From Candidatus Saganbacteria bacterium (GTDB taxonomy: Bacteria > Margulisbacteria > WOR-1 > O2-12-FULL-45-9), in assembly GCA_016219705.1 (NCBI GenBank), contig JACRKQ010000012.1, positions 1 through 59,466 on the forward strand: a stretch of DNA of 59,466 nucleotides. The letters are read 5' to 3'. This document shows, piece by piece, positions 48,783 through 59,249 of this stretch. A program made the position numbers and the translations under genes. The notes under the pieces are model-generated. The model saw only the letters and a program-made list of their open reading frames with translations, ran no database searches and had not been told where the DNA came from. Within the stretch, counting starts at the first letter, position 1. Every line of letters begins with the position of its first letter.

Positions 48783-48879
48783 TGTTGCCATACAATCATT
48801 GTTTTATTATATTTTGTATGACAACAGATGTCAAAAGTTGCCATACAAAAGTGTTTAAATGGCAGATTGTATGACAACA
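48783..48879. promoter_or_regulatory. Four-site operator array upstream of the NTase module
   Basis: tgttgccatacaa (48783), ttgtatgacaaca (48814), agttgccatacaa (48836), ttgtatgacaaca (48867); the pair repeats with 53-bp period. Confidence 0.8.
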
Positions 48880-48903
48880 GCTCTTTCATGTGATTTGATT
48901 ATT
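48869..48903. repeat. pabC start-region repeat, relic copy 2
   Basis: gtatgacaacagctctttcatgtgatttgattatt. Confidence 0.75.
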
Positions 48904-48993
48904 TTTTATGCAATCCATAGTTGAAATTGAGGATATGCGTTTTTATCATAAAAATCTAAATCTTTTAAAAGTAAGCAGGAGCAATTTTCATCT

Positions 48994-49385
48994 TTAATTA
49001 ATGTTTATCCCCATTCCCAAATTCACAAAATAAGGCAATAGGCCTCCTTTAATGTCGTAGAAAAATTTGTCGCTGAAGAACTCAAACATTATTCCCACAG
49101 TGGGGAAAGCGCCAGCAATATTCCCTAAGAACCATGAGGCGCGGAAATTATCACTGAGGGCATTTGATTTAGCGACTTCTGAGTGTATGTTGCCGTAAAG
49201 TCTTAGCCCCACTTGATCATTTAGCCAATATCTAGTTTCAACTCCGTATATCAAAAATGATGCTGAGATTCCCAGCTGGAACTGCGGAGATTTGTTTTTT
49301 TGTTTCCTTCTAAATTATCTTCTGCGGTTACAACATTGCAAATTAGGACCATTAATAAAAAGACGAAAAAACTTTGTTTTAACAT
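48994..49385 (-). pseudogene. Small outer-membrane-like protein split by a frameshift at an A7 tract
   Basis: MLKQSFFVFLLMVLICNVVTAEDNLEGNKK (frame 1) / QFQLGISASFLIYGVETRYWLNDQVGLRLYG (frame 2). Confidence 0.65.
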
Positions 49386-49438
49386 CGTTTTCAACCCCCC
49401 TCATTGTATTAATCATGATTTTTAGTAAACAGCGGATT

Positions 49439-49457
49439 CCGAGCCTAAGAGGCTCGG
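49439..49457. terminator. Stem-loop downstream of pabB (possible terminator or repeat element)
   Basis: ccgagcc-taaga-ggctcgg. Confidence 0.5.
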
Positions 49458-49487
49458 CTACGCGGAGAGATTAACCGTTCATCTCTG

Positions 49488-50720
49488 TCATATTCCCAAC
49501 GCCTCCAACATGGCTTGAGCTTTATGCTCGGTTTCCCAAAATTCTCTTTCTGGATCGGAATCGGCGACGATACCAGCGCCAGCTTGAACATAAGCCTGTT
49601 GGTCTTTAATCACTATTGTACGTATGGCAATATTTAAGTCAAGATGATCTGGTCCGATATAGCCGATGGAACCGGTATAGATACCGCGTTTGACCGGTTC
49701 GAGTTCTTCAATAATTTCCATCGCGCGGACTTTGGGACAGCCGGTAATCGTGCCGCCAGGAAAAGTCGCTCTAATCACATCGGCGGCAGTTTTTTTTGCT
49801 AGCAATTGGCCCTGCACATTAGAAACGATATGCTGGACGTGGGAATATTTTTCAATGACCATCATTTCATCAACTTTGACCGAGCCAGGCCGGCAAACTT
49901 TACCAAGATCATTTCTCGCCAGATCGACCAGCATAATATGTTCAGCCCGCTCTTTAGGGTCGAGCAACAATTCTTGCGGCGGGCAATTAATCGGGCGGGT
50001 GCCGGCGATGGGGCGCATCTCCACCCAACCATTTTCCAATTTAACCAGCCGTTCAGGAGAACAACTAACCAGTTTAATCTCGCCAAAATCAAAGAAGGAG
50101 GCGAAAGGGGAGGGATTTATTTGACGCAAACGGCTGTAAACGGTTAGCGGATCAGCTGGTAAATCAACTTGAAAGCGTTGCGAGAGATTGACCTGATAAA
50201 TATCGCCGGCGCGGATATACTCTTTGGCGCGACGGACCATGGTCATGAATTGATGTTTTGTTAAATTTGAATTAATTTTATTATGGTTATTAATTTTTTT
50301 TGCAATCGGCTTGATTGTCCCGCAACTTAATCGATCTAATATTGCCTGCGGGTTATCAGCGGTAATGGTTAACTCTTGGCGTTGACGATCAAAGACCAGG
50401 AGTTTGCCTGGCACAATCATCATTATTTTGGAGAGTTTTAGATCGTCATCGGCGAAGTGAGGGAGCTTTTCAATCTCCCAGCCGAGATCGTAGCTTAAAT
50501 AACCAAAGGCTAGAGGAGAAAGTCTGTTGTTCCAAAGGTTTTGGGAGTCAGTGATGATTTTAACCGGATCCAGACCGATAAAAGAATAGCGAGTTAATAG
50601 TCCCAAGGTTGGGGGACTTTCGAGGAGAAAAGAACCAAATCCGTTATAGAGAATCTGGAAGGCTTGCCAGGGAGAGATTTCTGTCTTGACTGTTAATTTA
50701 GAGTTGTAAGAAGTTAGCAA
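49488..50720 (-). CDS. pabB: Aminodeoxychorismate/anthranilate synthase component I
   Basis: [72 protein letters not shown]. Confidence 0.92.
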   Translation of the reverse strand: MLTSYNSKLTVKTEISPWQAFQILYNGFGSFLLESPPTLGLLTRYSFIGLDPVKIITDSQNLWNNRLSPLAFGYLSYDLGWEIEKLPHFADDDLKLSKIMMIVPGKLLVFDRQRQELTITADNPQAILDRLSCGTIKPIAKKINNHNKINSNLTKHQFMTMVRRAKEYIRAGDIYQVNLSQRFQVDLPADPLTVYSRLRQINPSPFASFFDFGEIKLVSCSPERLVKLENGWVEMRPIAGTRPINCPPQELLLDPKERAEHIMLVDLARNDLGKVCRPGSVKVDEMMVIEKYSHVQHIVSNVQGQLLAKKTAADVIRATFPGGTITGCPKVRAMEIIEELEPVKRGIYTGSIGYIGPDHLDLNIAIRTIVIKDQQAYVQAGAGIVADSDPEREFWETEHKAQAMLEALGI

Positions 50721-51261
50721 GCAATTGTTTCCCTGCTTCGCTCAATATCGATTCCGGGTGGAATTGGACGCCTTCCACGATAAATTCTTTGTGCCGCAGG
50801 CCCATGATTTCGTCTTTATCCGTCCAGGCGCTGATCTCCAGACGGTCTGGCAGCGTTTCTCTTTCCACCAGTAGAGAATGATAACGGGTGGCGGTGAAAG
50901 GGTTCGGCAGTCCTTTGAAAATTGTTTTCCCATCATGATGAATGGCCGACGTTTTCCCATGCATTAAGAGAGGCGCCAGAATCACCTTGCCGCCAAAAGC
51001 TTCGCCAATAGCCTGATGCCCCAGGCAAACGCCCAGAATGGGAATTTTTCCGGCAAAATGGCGGATGACTTCCAGCGAAACGCCCGCGTTCTTGGGTATT
51101 CCGGGCCCAGGAGAAATGACAATCTTTTTGGGCGCAAGTTTTTCGATCTCTGCAACCGTGATTTTATCATTGCGGAAGACCTGCAATTCTTGCCCTAATT
51201 CCCCCAAATATTGGACGAGATTGTAGGTAAATGAGTCGTAATTATCGATCATCAAAAGCAT
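50698..51261 (-). CDS. pabA: Aminodeoxychorismate/anthranilate synthase component II (glutamine amidotransferase)
   Basis: [58 protein letters not shown]. Confidence 0.93.
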   Translation of the reverse strand: MLLMIDNYDSFTYNLVQYLGELGQELQVFRNDKITVAEIEKLAPKKIVISPGPGIPKNAGVSLEVIRHFAGKIPILGVCLGHQAIGEAFGGKVILAPLLMHGKTSAIHHDGKTIFKGLPNPFTATRYHSLLVERETLPDRLEISAWTDKDEIMGLRHKEFIVEGVQFHPESILSEAGKQLLANFLQL

Positions 51262-51282
51262 GCTATAATTATAACATAAATT

Positions 51283-52359
51283 ATGAAAGCAAAAATCATC
51301 ACCCCACAGGAGAGGGGGAGCTGGAACGATTTTGTGGCCGCCGCCCCTTATTCCCCCGTTCTCCAGTCGTATGAATGGGGGGAATTGAAAGCGCGTTTCG
51401 GTTGGCAGCCTATTCGGCTGGCGCTGGAGAATGAAGGCAAGATTGTGGCCGCTATTTCTATCCTGAAACGCGAAATTCCTTATCTTCGCCATTCATTATT
51501 CTATGCTCCCCGTGGCCCGGTTGTTAATTTATTTGATCGAGAATTGACTGAAGATCTGCTTGAAGCAGTGGAACATGAAGCGGAAAAACAACATGCCCTC
51601 TCTCTAAAAATTGACCCGGAATTGCCGGATATTCCGGCCAAGCAATCGGAAAACTTTGCTTTGTTAAATAAATTAGGTTTTGTTAAATCACTAAAACAGG
51701 TCCAACCCCGGGCGACATTTCTCCTCGACCTGACACCTGATTCAGACGCCCTGCTAAAAAATTTTGAACCGAAGACACGGTACAACATCAAGCTTGCCCA
51801 AAAAAAAGGGGTTGTTGTCAAAGAAGATGTCAGCGAAGAAGGGATCAAAAATTTTTATGATCTTTATCAGGAGACCTCTGTTCGGGATAGATTTATGATC
51901 CATCCGCTAAAATATTATCAGGCGATCAGGCAAATTATGTTTGAGAACGGCTTGGGGAGCAATTTTATCGCTTATTACAACGGCCAGCCGGTAGCGTCGG
52001 TTATTGTTTTTAATTTTGGCTCGCGTCTCTGGTATATGTATGGGGCGTCGGGCGCTTTGCACCGCAATGTCATGCCCAATCATCTTCTGCATTGGCAGAT
52101 TATCCAGTGGGCCAAGGAGAGGAATTTGAAAACGTATGATCTGTGGGGAATCCCTGCCGATCCGCGCGAAGGGCACCCACTTTTTGGCGTTTATCGTTTT
52201 AAGCAGGGTTTTAACGGCAACGCTGTGAAATTTATCGGCGCATATGATTTTCCTTACAGCCCGCTCTTTTACCACGCAGTTGAGTGGGGGGCGCTGTGGT
52301 GGAAAAATCTCAATAGCTTGATGCGGAAAGGCAAGATCGAGGACTCTCTGGGAGAATGA
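51283..52359 (+). CDS. FemAB-family peptidoglycan bridge aminoacyltransferase
   Basis: [62 protein letters not shown]. Confidence 0.9.
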   Translation: MKAKIITPQERGSWNDFVAAAPYSPVLQSYEWGELKARFGWQPIRLALENEGKIVAAISILKREIPYLRHSLFYAPRGPVVNLFDRELTEDLLEAVEHEAEKQHALSLKIDPELPDIPAKQSENFALLNKLGFVKSLKQVQPRATFLLDLTPDSDALLKNFEPKTRYNIKLAQKKGVVVKEDVSEEGIKNFYDLYQETSVRDRFMIHPLKYYQAIRQIMFENGLGSNFIAYYNGQPVASVIVFNFGSRLWYMYGASGALHRNVMPNHLLHWQIIQWAKERNLKTYDLWGIPADPREGHPLFGVYRFKQGFNGNAVKFIGAYDFPYSPLFYHAVEWGALWWKNLNSLMRKGKIEDSLGE

Positions 52360-52474
52360 CAAATGCCAAATGACAAATTTCAAATAAATCGAAGAAATGA
52401 CAAAAAGGGAAATTTCTTTGATTTGAATTTTCCCCGATTAATTTGGGTTTTGTCATTAGGATTTTGAATTTACG
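52355..52474. repeat. Intergenic 'tgacaaatgccaaatgacaaattt' repeat region
   Basis: tgacaaatgccaaatgacaaatttcaaata...ttttgtcattag; related to the in-gene miaB repeat. Confidence 0.7.
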
Positions 52475-53884
52475 ATGAAGCATAACCGAATCGTTTATGA
52501 TTCTCGCCAAGTTCAGCCCGGTGACACCTTCGTCGCTATTCCTGGCTATAAGGTTGATGGGGCAAATTATATTCCGCAGGCGCTTGAGCGCGGGGCCAAA
52601 GTTATTGTTACCGAAAGAGATGATGTAAAAGTTCCAGAAGGAGTCGACTTGCAAAGAGTTCCTTCGGCTCGCCAGGCACTGGCCTTCTTAGCCAAGAAAT
52701 ATTATAACCATCCAACCAGCAAATTAACTTTAATTGGCCTTACCGGGACCAATGGAAAAACGACGACAGCTTACTTAATAGAATCTATATTACGCCAAGC
52801 GGGTTATAAAGTCGGCTTGATTGGGACAATCGGCGCCAAAATTGACGGCCAAACAATCGAATCAGCCTTAACGACTCCGGAATCGTTGGAACTGCAGCAA
52901 TTGTTAGCGCAAATGGTTGAGGCCAAAGTAACACATGCGGTGCTGGAAGTCTCGTCGCATGCTTTAGCCTTGGACCGCATGGCCGGTTGCGAATTTGATA
53001 TCGCAATTTTTACTAATTTAACCCACGATCATCTCGATTTTCACAAGACAAAAGAAGAATATTTAAATGTCAAAAAGAAACTTTTTACGATGTTAAAACC
53101 GGATGGAATCGCCATCATTAACGTTGATGATCCTGCCAGCAATCAACTGATTGAAGCGGTGCGAGGCGAAGTTATTACGTACGGAATTAGCCAAGCTAAA
53201 CATGAATTACGCAGTACCAAACAGAATGAGTTTGATATAGTTATTTCTGATATAGCGATCAGGGAAAAAGAGATGACGGTAAAGATTAATGGGTTGGAGC
53301 TGCGGACGCCATTAATTGGACTGCATAATGTTTACAATATTGCAGCGGCCTATCAATGCGGTTTGTGCCTGCATATTCCCCAAGCGACGATTAAAAAAGG
53401 GATCGAGTTATTAAAAAATGTTCCGGGGAGAGTTGAGCGAGTCGAAGCGGGCCAGCCATTTTCTGTAATTGTTGATTTTGCTCATTCGCCAGACGCGTTA
53501 GAAAAATTAATTGAAACTTATCGGCCGTTAACAACAGGGAAAATTATTTTAGTCTTTGGATGTCCAGGAGAACGAGACAAGGAAAAACGACCGATTATGG
53601 GAGAGCTGGCGGCTCGATTAGCAGATTATCTGATAATAACTACTGATGATCCCCATGGGGAAAATCCTGAGGAGATAGTTGAAGAGATCGTGGCGGGATT
53701 TTCCAATGTCCAATATCTAAAAATTGTTGACCGCAAAGCGGCTATCACCAAAGCTTTACAGCTGGCGCAAAAAGACGACACGGTCCTCATTGCCGGTCGC
53801 GGGCATGAACAATACCAGGACTTTGCGGGAAAGAAAGTTTATTTGGATGATAGGAAAGTGGTTGAGGAAATTTTGAAACATTAA
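52475..53884 (+). CDS. murE: UDP-N-acetylmuramoyl-tripeptide synthetase
   Basis: DSRQVQPGDTFVAIPG; GLTGTNGKTTTAYLIE; TTPESLELQ; TNLTHDHLDFHKTKEEY. Confidence 0.95.
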   Translation: MKHNRIVYDSRQVQPGDTFVAIPGYKVDGANYIPQALERGAKVIVTERDDVKVPEGVDLQRVPSARQALAFLAKKYYNHPTSKLTLIGLTGTNGKTTTAYLIESILRQAGYKVGLIGTIGAKIDGQTIESALTTPESLELQQLLAQMVEAKVTHAVLEVSSHALALDRMAGCEFDIAIFTNLTHDHLDFHKTKEEYLNVKKKLFTMLKPDGIAIINVDDPASNQLIEAVRGEVITYGISQAKHELRSTKQNEFDIVISDIAIREKEMTVKINGLELRTPLIGLHNVYNIAAAYQCGLCLHIPQATIKKGIELLKNVPGRVERVEAGQPFSVIVDFAHSPDALEKLIETYRPLTTGKIILVFGCPGERDKEKRPIMGELAARLADYLIITTDDPHGENPEEIVEEIVAGFSNVQYLKIVDRKAAITKALQLAQKDDTVLIAGRGHEQYQDFAGKKVYLDDRKVVEEILKH

Positions 53885-53959
53885 ACTGGTTACAATAGCA
53901 CAATTGTATTGTCAAGCTGATTTGCGAGCTCAACCTATGGTTGCAAAAATGGCAGTCCC

Positions 53960-55468
53960 TTAGTCCCTAAACCGGTATCTCAGTATCTCCGGATCCGACT
54001 CGTCAATCGCGATCATTTTATAAGGGAAAAAGACATTAGTGTCGGTTTCGCGGATATTCAGGTCGGTTAGCCTGACCTCCAGATGGACATCGGCCGGAAT
54101 GATCCTGATCTCATAATGGTTACTCCCCGACATCGGCTGGGACCAATTCTCAATAATTCGGCTGATCGTCTGCCTTTTGCCGGAAAATTCTTCTCCGAAT
54201 TCCGTCAGGATCGCCAGCAGCGGTTTACCCAGCCGGGCCTCCTTTAACAAATTAATACACCCCAGCATCCCGAGATGCTGGCCTAAAAGCTTTCCTTCCT
54301 CTTTTTCCACCGAACCGATGTTGAGGAGCAAAACCGAGACATCCTTGTAAAGACGCCCTATCCCAACTTCGTAGCGACTGTCGCCGGTAATGCCAATTTT
54401 AATAAATCCGTCATTTTTTGTGTCAGGGATCAGCGTGTTGATGATGACGCCGACGGCCGATTCCTGGTTGGTCCACCGTTCTGTATGATGGGCAGGATTG
54501 ACCAAAAGAGTAAAACCGTGTTTGTCTAATAATGAAACACCTTCCATTTCTTTAATCTCGGCGCCGGGGACCAGCAGCTTAAAATTTATTTCCCGGTTGC
54601 CAAAAAGGTCAGTGGCCGAAAGAAGTCCGTGAAATTTCAGGAGGACTCCGGCGGAGCCAAAGACATCGATTACTTTGGTTTTCTTTTGTTCATTATGATC
54701 GTTATATTTTGCCAGCAGTGATAGTATTCCTTCCATCGACTCGGTATGGTCGTCATGGTCGTGGGTGATGATGATGGCGTCGATATCGGCGATGCCCAGT
54801 CCCAAGTCGCGGAAAATCGCAAAAAAATCATAACCAGGATCAATGGCAATCCCCTTTGTCTGTCCCTGACGATTTTTCAGCGTCAGAAAATAGCCCCCAC
54901 CTTGTGATATTCCCTGGGAGAAGAGGGGCGTGGCAGAATTCCATTTATGGATTGTGCGCAGCATGTTTGGTCCCATGGCCCGGTCAAGCGCCCTAGGGAT
55001 ATTAAGATCATGGAGCAGTTTATCTTGATTTTTGTGGATGATATCGCGCGTCGGGAAAATCGTCTCTTCCATATAAGCAATTGCCCGCACCGCGGCGCTG
55101 TTGACCTTCTTTACCTGCAGGTCGTGCTGGCGGGAGAGTTTAAAATCGTGGTAAGCCTCCTGGAAACGTCCCTGGAGAAAATGAGTAATACCCAGCAGAT
55201 AAGCGGCCAGTCCGACGTCACCGTGTTCTTTCTGCGTCTTGCGAAATAATTCCTCGTAAATCTTTTCCGCTTCACTGTAAAGATTATCGTCGATACAGAG
55301 ATAACCGATCAGGTTCCATAGCTCAAGCTCGCGGACCGGCAAACTATTAAGGGTCAACAGGATGTCACGGAAGTTCTGGCGGAGCCATTCCCCGCGGTTG
55401 TGAAAATTTAAATGGAGAAGGGCGCCCCAGGTATTTGGGCGTTTGGTATCCAAAAGAGACTGATACAT
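53960..55468 (-). CDS. TPR-like N-terminus plus metallo-beta-lactamase-fold hydrolase
   Basis: Helical repeats EKIYEELFRKTQKEHGDVGLAAYLLGITHFLQGRFQEAYHDF; IIITHDHDDHTESMEG. Confidence 0.8.
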   Translation of the reverse strand: MYQSLLDTKRPNTWGALLHLNFHNRGEWLRQNFRDILLTLNSLPVRELELWNLIGYLCIDDNLYSEAEKIYEELFRKTQKEHGDVGLAAYLLGITHFLQGRFQEAYHDFKLSRQHDLQVKKVNSAAVRAIAYMEETIFPTRDIIHKNQDKLLHDLNIPRALDRAMGPNMLRTIHKWNSATPLFSQGISQGGGYFLTLKNRQGQTKGIAIDPGYDFFAIFRDLGLGIADIDAIIITHDHDDHTESMEGILSLLAKYNDHNEQKKTKVIDVFGSAGVLLKFHGLLSATDLFGNREINFKLLVPGAEIKEMEGVSLLDKHGFTLLVNPAHHTERWTNQESAVGVIINTLIPDTKNDGFIKIGITGDSRYEVGIGRLYKDVSVLLLNIGSVEKEEGKLLGQHLGMLGCINLLKEARLGKPLLAILTEFGEEFSGKRQTISRIIENWSQPMSGSNHYEIRIIPADVHLEVRLTDLNIRETDTNVFFPYKMIAIDESDPEILRYRFRD

Positions 55469-55471
55469 TAA

Positions 55472-56758
55472 CTAAAATTTCCAGCTGGAGGAAATCATCT
55501 GGGTGCGGCCATAAGCGCCGCCGAGATAGGCGTAGTCGATGATCATCTGGCCGATGCCGAAGCTGATACCGACAGTCTTGTTCGATTTTGCCTGCTCGGT
55601 GTCGGAGAGGCCGGCCCGGAGAGCGATGCCGTAAGCAGGTTTGACTTCCACTCCGTAATGCATGGTCGGCTCTTTACTGTTTTGCCCCAGAAGATTGTGC
55701 ACATCAGCGGCGAGAGTTAATTCCTGGAGTGGTTTGATGGCTATCCCGCCATTGATCGTCATTTCGTAGCGGGCGGTTGTATGATTGTCGAATTTAATGT
55801 CGGTCGTCAATAGTTCTTTCGCGGCCAGGCCGAACATTAATTTGTCGGAGAAACGGAGCAGGCCGCCGATGTCGAAGCTGGCGCCCAGACCTTTGGCATT
55901 CAAACTGGTTAGAGTCACATCATAGATATTAAAGTTGCCGCCGATAGCAGCTATTTCCCCCCAGCCGGAGGCCAAAGACAAGGTGTACCAGTTGCTGTTT
56001 TGCTTAAGATTGGAATTCTTGTCAGACATAACAGTTAAGCCGAGAGCGAATTGCGCTTTGCCGGCCGGCGTTAGCTCCTCATCATCATAATCATGACGGT
56101 TGTCCCAATAATTAGGTCGGTAATAATCAGCCTGATACCAATAAGGATGATAATAATAGTGGCGATGACTGCTTTTAACCGCCGCTTCCAGGGCGGTTTT
56201 AGCCGCGGATTTAGCGACAAAAATTGTCCCTTTGCCGAGTTCCTTTATTCCCTCCTTGATCATTTTCCGACGGGAGACAGGCTCTCTCTGCGGCTCTTGC
56301 CCTTCAGCGATCTGTTTTTCTTCTTCTTCTTTTACCGTTTCTTCCAGTGATTCTTCCTTGCTCACTTTCTTCCCTGGGCGCCCCCAATTTTTTTTGACAA
56401 TTCCCCGGTCGGCTAGATATTTAGCCCCTTCCATGGCAAATAAAGAGGCGGCGCCGATGCCAAAAATCCAGGTAAAGGGGTCCATGCCGATTTCGAAACA
56501 AGCCTTGAGAGCGGCAACATTATCGCCGATCTGGTTGTTACGGTTTGTCAATTGATAGCTGCCGGACAGGTCGATGCCGGGATTGATGGCGAAACCGGCC
56601 GGATTCCAGTAAGCGGCGAAGGCATCGTCAGCAATAGCGGTAAAAGCGCTCCCCATCCCCATGGCGCGCGGGGCATAGATGGCGAAAGCAGGTTGAGAAG
56701 AATAATTAACAATTAACAATGACGCAATTAACAACAAGGAAACAATAATTTTCTTCAT
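55472..56758 (-). CDS. PorV/UPF0164-like outer-membrane protein
   Basis: Signal peptide; APRAMGMGSAFTAIADDAFAAYWNPAGFA. Confidence 0.8.
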   Translation of the reverse strand: MKKIIVSLLLIASLLIVNYSSQPAFAIYAPRAMGMGSAFTAIADDAFAAYWNPAGFAINPGIDLSGSYQLTNRNNQIGDNVAALKACFEIGMDPFTWIFGIGAASLFAMEGAKYLADRGIVKKNWGRPGKKVSKEESLEETVKEEEEKQIAEGQEPQREPVSRRKMIKEGIKELGKGTIFVAKSAAKTALEAAVKSSHRHYYYHPYWYQADYYRPNYWDNRHDYDDEELTPAGKAQFALGLTVMSDKNSNLKQNSNWYTLSLASGWGEIAAIGGNFNIYDVTLTSLNAKGLGASFDIGGLLRFSDKLMFGLAAKELLTTDIKFDNHTTARYEMTINGGIAIKPLQELTLAADVHNLLGQNSKEPTMHYGVEVKPAYGIALRAGLSDTEQAKSNKTVGISFGIGQMIIDYAYLGGAYGRTQMISSSWKF

Positions 56759-56820
56759 TAATCTGCATTTTAACAAAATCATCTTGTCAATACAAGCCGA
56801 TGATGATAGAATTTATCACT

Positions 56821-57417
56821 ATGAATATTTTTGACCGTGTTAAAGAATTGCTTATAAATCCCCGGATAACCTGGGAGACGATTAAAGGCGAAGAGATCGA
56901 GATCAAAACATTTTTCATCAATTACGCCGCGCCGCTCGCCTTAATCCCGACTATCTGCGGCTTGATCGGCATTTCATTATTAGACGTCCGTTTTCCGGCG
57001 GGTAATGTCGCCCGGGCGCCGTTTTTTCAGGCGTTAATCGGCGGGATACTCGGATATGTTGTTAATTTAGCGGCGGTCTATGCCGGAGCCTGGGCCGTAA
57101 AATTTCTGGCGCCGATGTTCAACGCTAAATCCGATCTTAAAGAAGCGGTTAAAGTTGTCGGTTATTCTATGACCCCGGCCTGGCTGGTGGGGTTTTTCTC
57201 TCTGGTCCCAGGGTTATCAATCCTCTCTATCCTGGCCTTGTATTCAATTTATCTTTTAAGTCTTGGGGTGCAAATTATCTTGGAAACTCCGGCGGATAAA
57301 GTTATTTGGTTCACGCTCTCTATTTTATTGTCCGGAATCATAATCAGTTTTATCTCTTCGATCATCATGATCAATCTCGTTTATGGTCCAATGTTTGTCC
57401 GGATGATGGCGCTGTAA
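56821..57417 (+). CDS. Yip1-domain membrane protein
   Basis: FDRVKELLINPRITWETIKGEE...; multiple TM segments; GYSMTPAWLVGFFSLVPGLSIL. Confidence 0.85.
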   Translation: MNIFDRVKELLINPRITWETIKGEEIEIKTFFINYAAPLALIPTICGLIGISLLDVRFPAGNVARAPFFQALIGGILGYVVNLAAVYAGAWAVKFLAPMFNAKSDLKEAVKVVGYSMTPAWLVGFFSLVPGLSILSILALYSIYLLSLGVQIILETPADKVIWFTLSILLSGIIISFISSIIMINLVYGPMFVRMMAL

Positions 57418-57418
57418 T

Positions 57419-58294
57419 TCAGTCAATCACTTTATTCAACGGATACTCGACAATGCCTCTGGCTCCCGCTTTTTTCAATTGAGGAATCAACTCCCGCACG
57501 GTGCTTTCATCAACCACGGTGTCGACGTCAACCCAGGCGGAATTGGAGAGCTCGGCGATGGTGGGGGTCTGCAGCGCCGGCAAAAGCTTAATAATCGACG
57601 AAAGGCGAGTTTTGATGACATTCATCTTCAGGCCGACTTTTGTTTCGGCGACCAGCGCCCCCTGGAGCAGCAATATTAAATTTTGCAATTTTTCATTTTT
57701 CCAGGGATTAGCTAAACAAGCCGGGTTGGCGATAACCACGGTATTTGATTCTACGACAGTGTCAATTATTTTCAATTTATTGGCGTGCAGTGATGAACCA
57801 GTTTCTGTCAATTCCACAATCGCGTCGGCCAGTTCCGGCGGCTTGGCCTCGGTTGCTCCCCAGGAAAATTCAACGGCGGCGTTGATTTTATTGTCCTTTA
57901 AATATTTTCGAGTAACGTTAACTAATTCAGTGGCGATTCTTTTTCCTTTGAGATCTTTAACGGTCTTAAATTTAGAATTTTCCGGCACCGCCAGGACCCA
58001 GCGGACTTTGCGCAAGCCCTGTTTGGCGTAGACCAGGTCGGCCACTTTTTTCACTTTGCAGCCGGATTCTACCACCCAGTCGTTGCCGGTCAGGCCGCAG
58101 TCAATGACCCCGCTTTCCACGTAACGGGCCATTTCTTGCGCCCGGCTCAACATGATTTCCAGTTCTGGATCATCGACACTGGGATAATAAGAGCGGGAGG
58201 ACGATTTGATCGACCAGCCGGCTTTCTTGAATAGCTCAAAAGTCGATTCTTGCAGTGAACCTTTAGGGAGTCCCAGCTTTAATGTTGCGGGCAT
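57419..58294 (-). CDS. hisG: ATP phosphoribosyltransferase (long-form HisG)
   Basis: [70 protein letters not shown]. Confidence 0.95.
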   Translation of the reverse strand: MPATLKLGLPKGSLQESTFELFKKAGWSIKSSSRSYYPSVDDPELEIMLSRAQEMARYVESGVIDCGLTGNDWVVESGCKVKKVADLVYAKQGLRKVRWVLAVPENSKFKTVKDLKGKRIATELVNVTRKYLKDNKINAAVEFSWGATEAKPPELADAIVELTETGSSLHANKLKIIDTVVESNTVVIANPACLANPWKNEKLQNLILLLQGALVAETKVGLKMNVIKTRLSSIIKLLPALQTPTIAELSNSAWVDVDTVVDESTVRELIPQLKKAGARGIVEYPLNKVID

Positions 58295-58578
58295 GACGGC
58301 ATCTCCTTTGATTCTTTGATGATTTGAGTTTCGGCCGAGCCAGCGGAAATAACATCAATTTTAAAGATTTCCAGTTTATACTTTGGCTCGACCGGCTTGG
58401 GGGCGGAACCCATGGCCTGGACTGACGCCAAGGACAACGCTAAAATACTAAATACTAATATCGAAATTCTAAACAAATAATAATTACCAAAATTCGAATG
58501 ATTTAAACGTTTTAATGTTTTGAATTTATAGTTTCTGATTTGTTTAGAGTTTAGAATTTCGGATTTCGTATTTTTCAT
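58279..58578 (-). CDS. Small exported hypothetical protein; N-terminus encoded by a dispersed repeat (probable TTG start near 58480)
   Basis: [42 protein letters not shown]. Confidence 0.55.
   Translation of the reverse strand: MKNTKSEILNSKQIRNYKFKTLKRLNHSNFGNYYLFRISILVFSILALSLASVQAMGSAPKPVEPKYKLEIFKIDVISAGSAETQIIKESKEMPSCPQH
58440..58570. repeat. Dispersed AT-rich palindromic repeat, copy 2
   Basis: aatactaaatactaatatcgaaattctaaacaaataat...tgatttgtttagagtttagaatttcggattt. Confidence 0.8.
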
Positions 58579-58910
58579 TTCTCTTTCACCTCATTCCTTT
58601 CATCGACTAGAATTATTTTAGGTTTAAAGGTTTTAGCCTCTTTTTCATCAACTTGAGCGTAAGAGATGATAATAACTTTATCGCCTTTTTTGCCAAGTTT
58701 GGCGGCTGGTCCGCGCAGGGAAATCTCGCCTTTAATCCCTTCGATCACGTAAGTTTCAAAGCGGCTGGAATTGTTAAAATTGAGAACCTGGACCTTTTCG
58801 CCAGCCAGGAGGTCGGCTGCTTTCATTAATTCCTTATCAATGGCAATACTCCCCTCATAATAAAGGTGGGTATCAGAGATTTTGACCATATGGATCTTAG
58901 ATTTCAGCAT
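58575..58910 (-). CDS. panD: Aspartate 1-decarboxylase precursor
   Basis: MLKSKIHMVKISDTHLYYEGSIAIDKELMKAADL; EKVQVLNFNNSSRFETYVIEG; GDKVIIISYAQ. Confidence 0.96.
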   Translation of the reverse strand: MLKSKIHMVKISDTHLYYEGSIAIDKELMKAADLLAGEKVQVLNFNNSSRFETYVIEGIKGEISLRGPAAKLGKKGDKVIIISYAQVDEKEAKTFKPKIILVDERNEVKEK

Positions 58911-58964
58911 GGTTAGGAGCATGCTTTAATTATAGCGTGAAAACAGCTATAATGTAAACCCCTT

Positions 58965-59249
58965 ATGCCAATAAAAGTCATCGGTTTAGCCTTAGCTTTA
59001 ACATTGGCTGCGTCGGCGCCAATGGTGCGGGCGGAGACAGTGGAAGCGGTAAAAAAGGCTAATGTATGGCAGGAAATAGATATAACTTTTTGGCAAACCA
59101 TGCCTTTTGCTATTTTTTGGACCCATTTAGCGGAGCGTCAAATTTCTAATATGATTGTGCCTGGTGCTGCAACTCGCTGGGAGATCATTCTTCCCATCTC
59201 GGCTGTCATTGCGCTGGGGAATGCTTGGGTGCATAATCGAAGACTTTAA
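58965..59249 (+). CDS. Hypothetical exported/membrane protein
   Basis: MPIKVIGLALALTLAASAPMVRAETV. Confidence 0.6.
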   Translation: MPIKVIGLALALTLAASAPMVRAETVEAVKKANVWQEIDITFWQTMPFAIFWTHLAERQISNMIVPGAATRWEIILPISAVIALGNAWVHNRRL

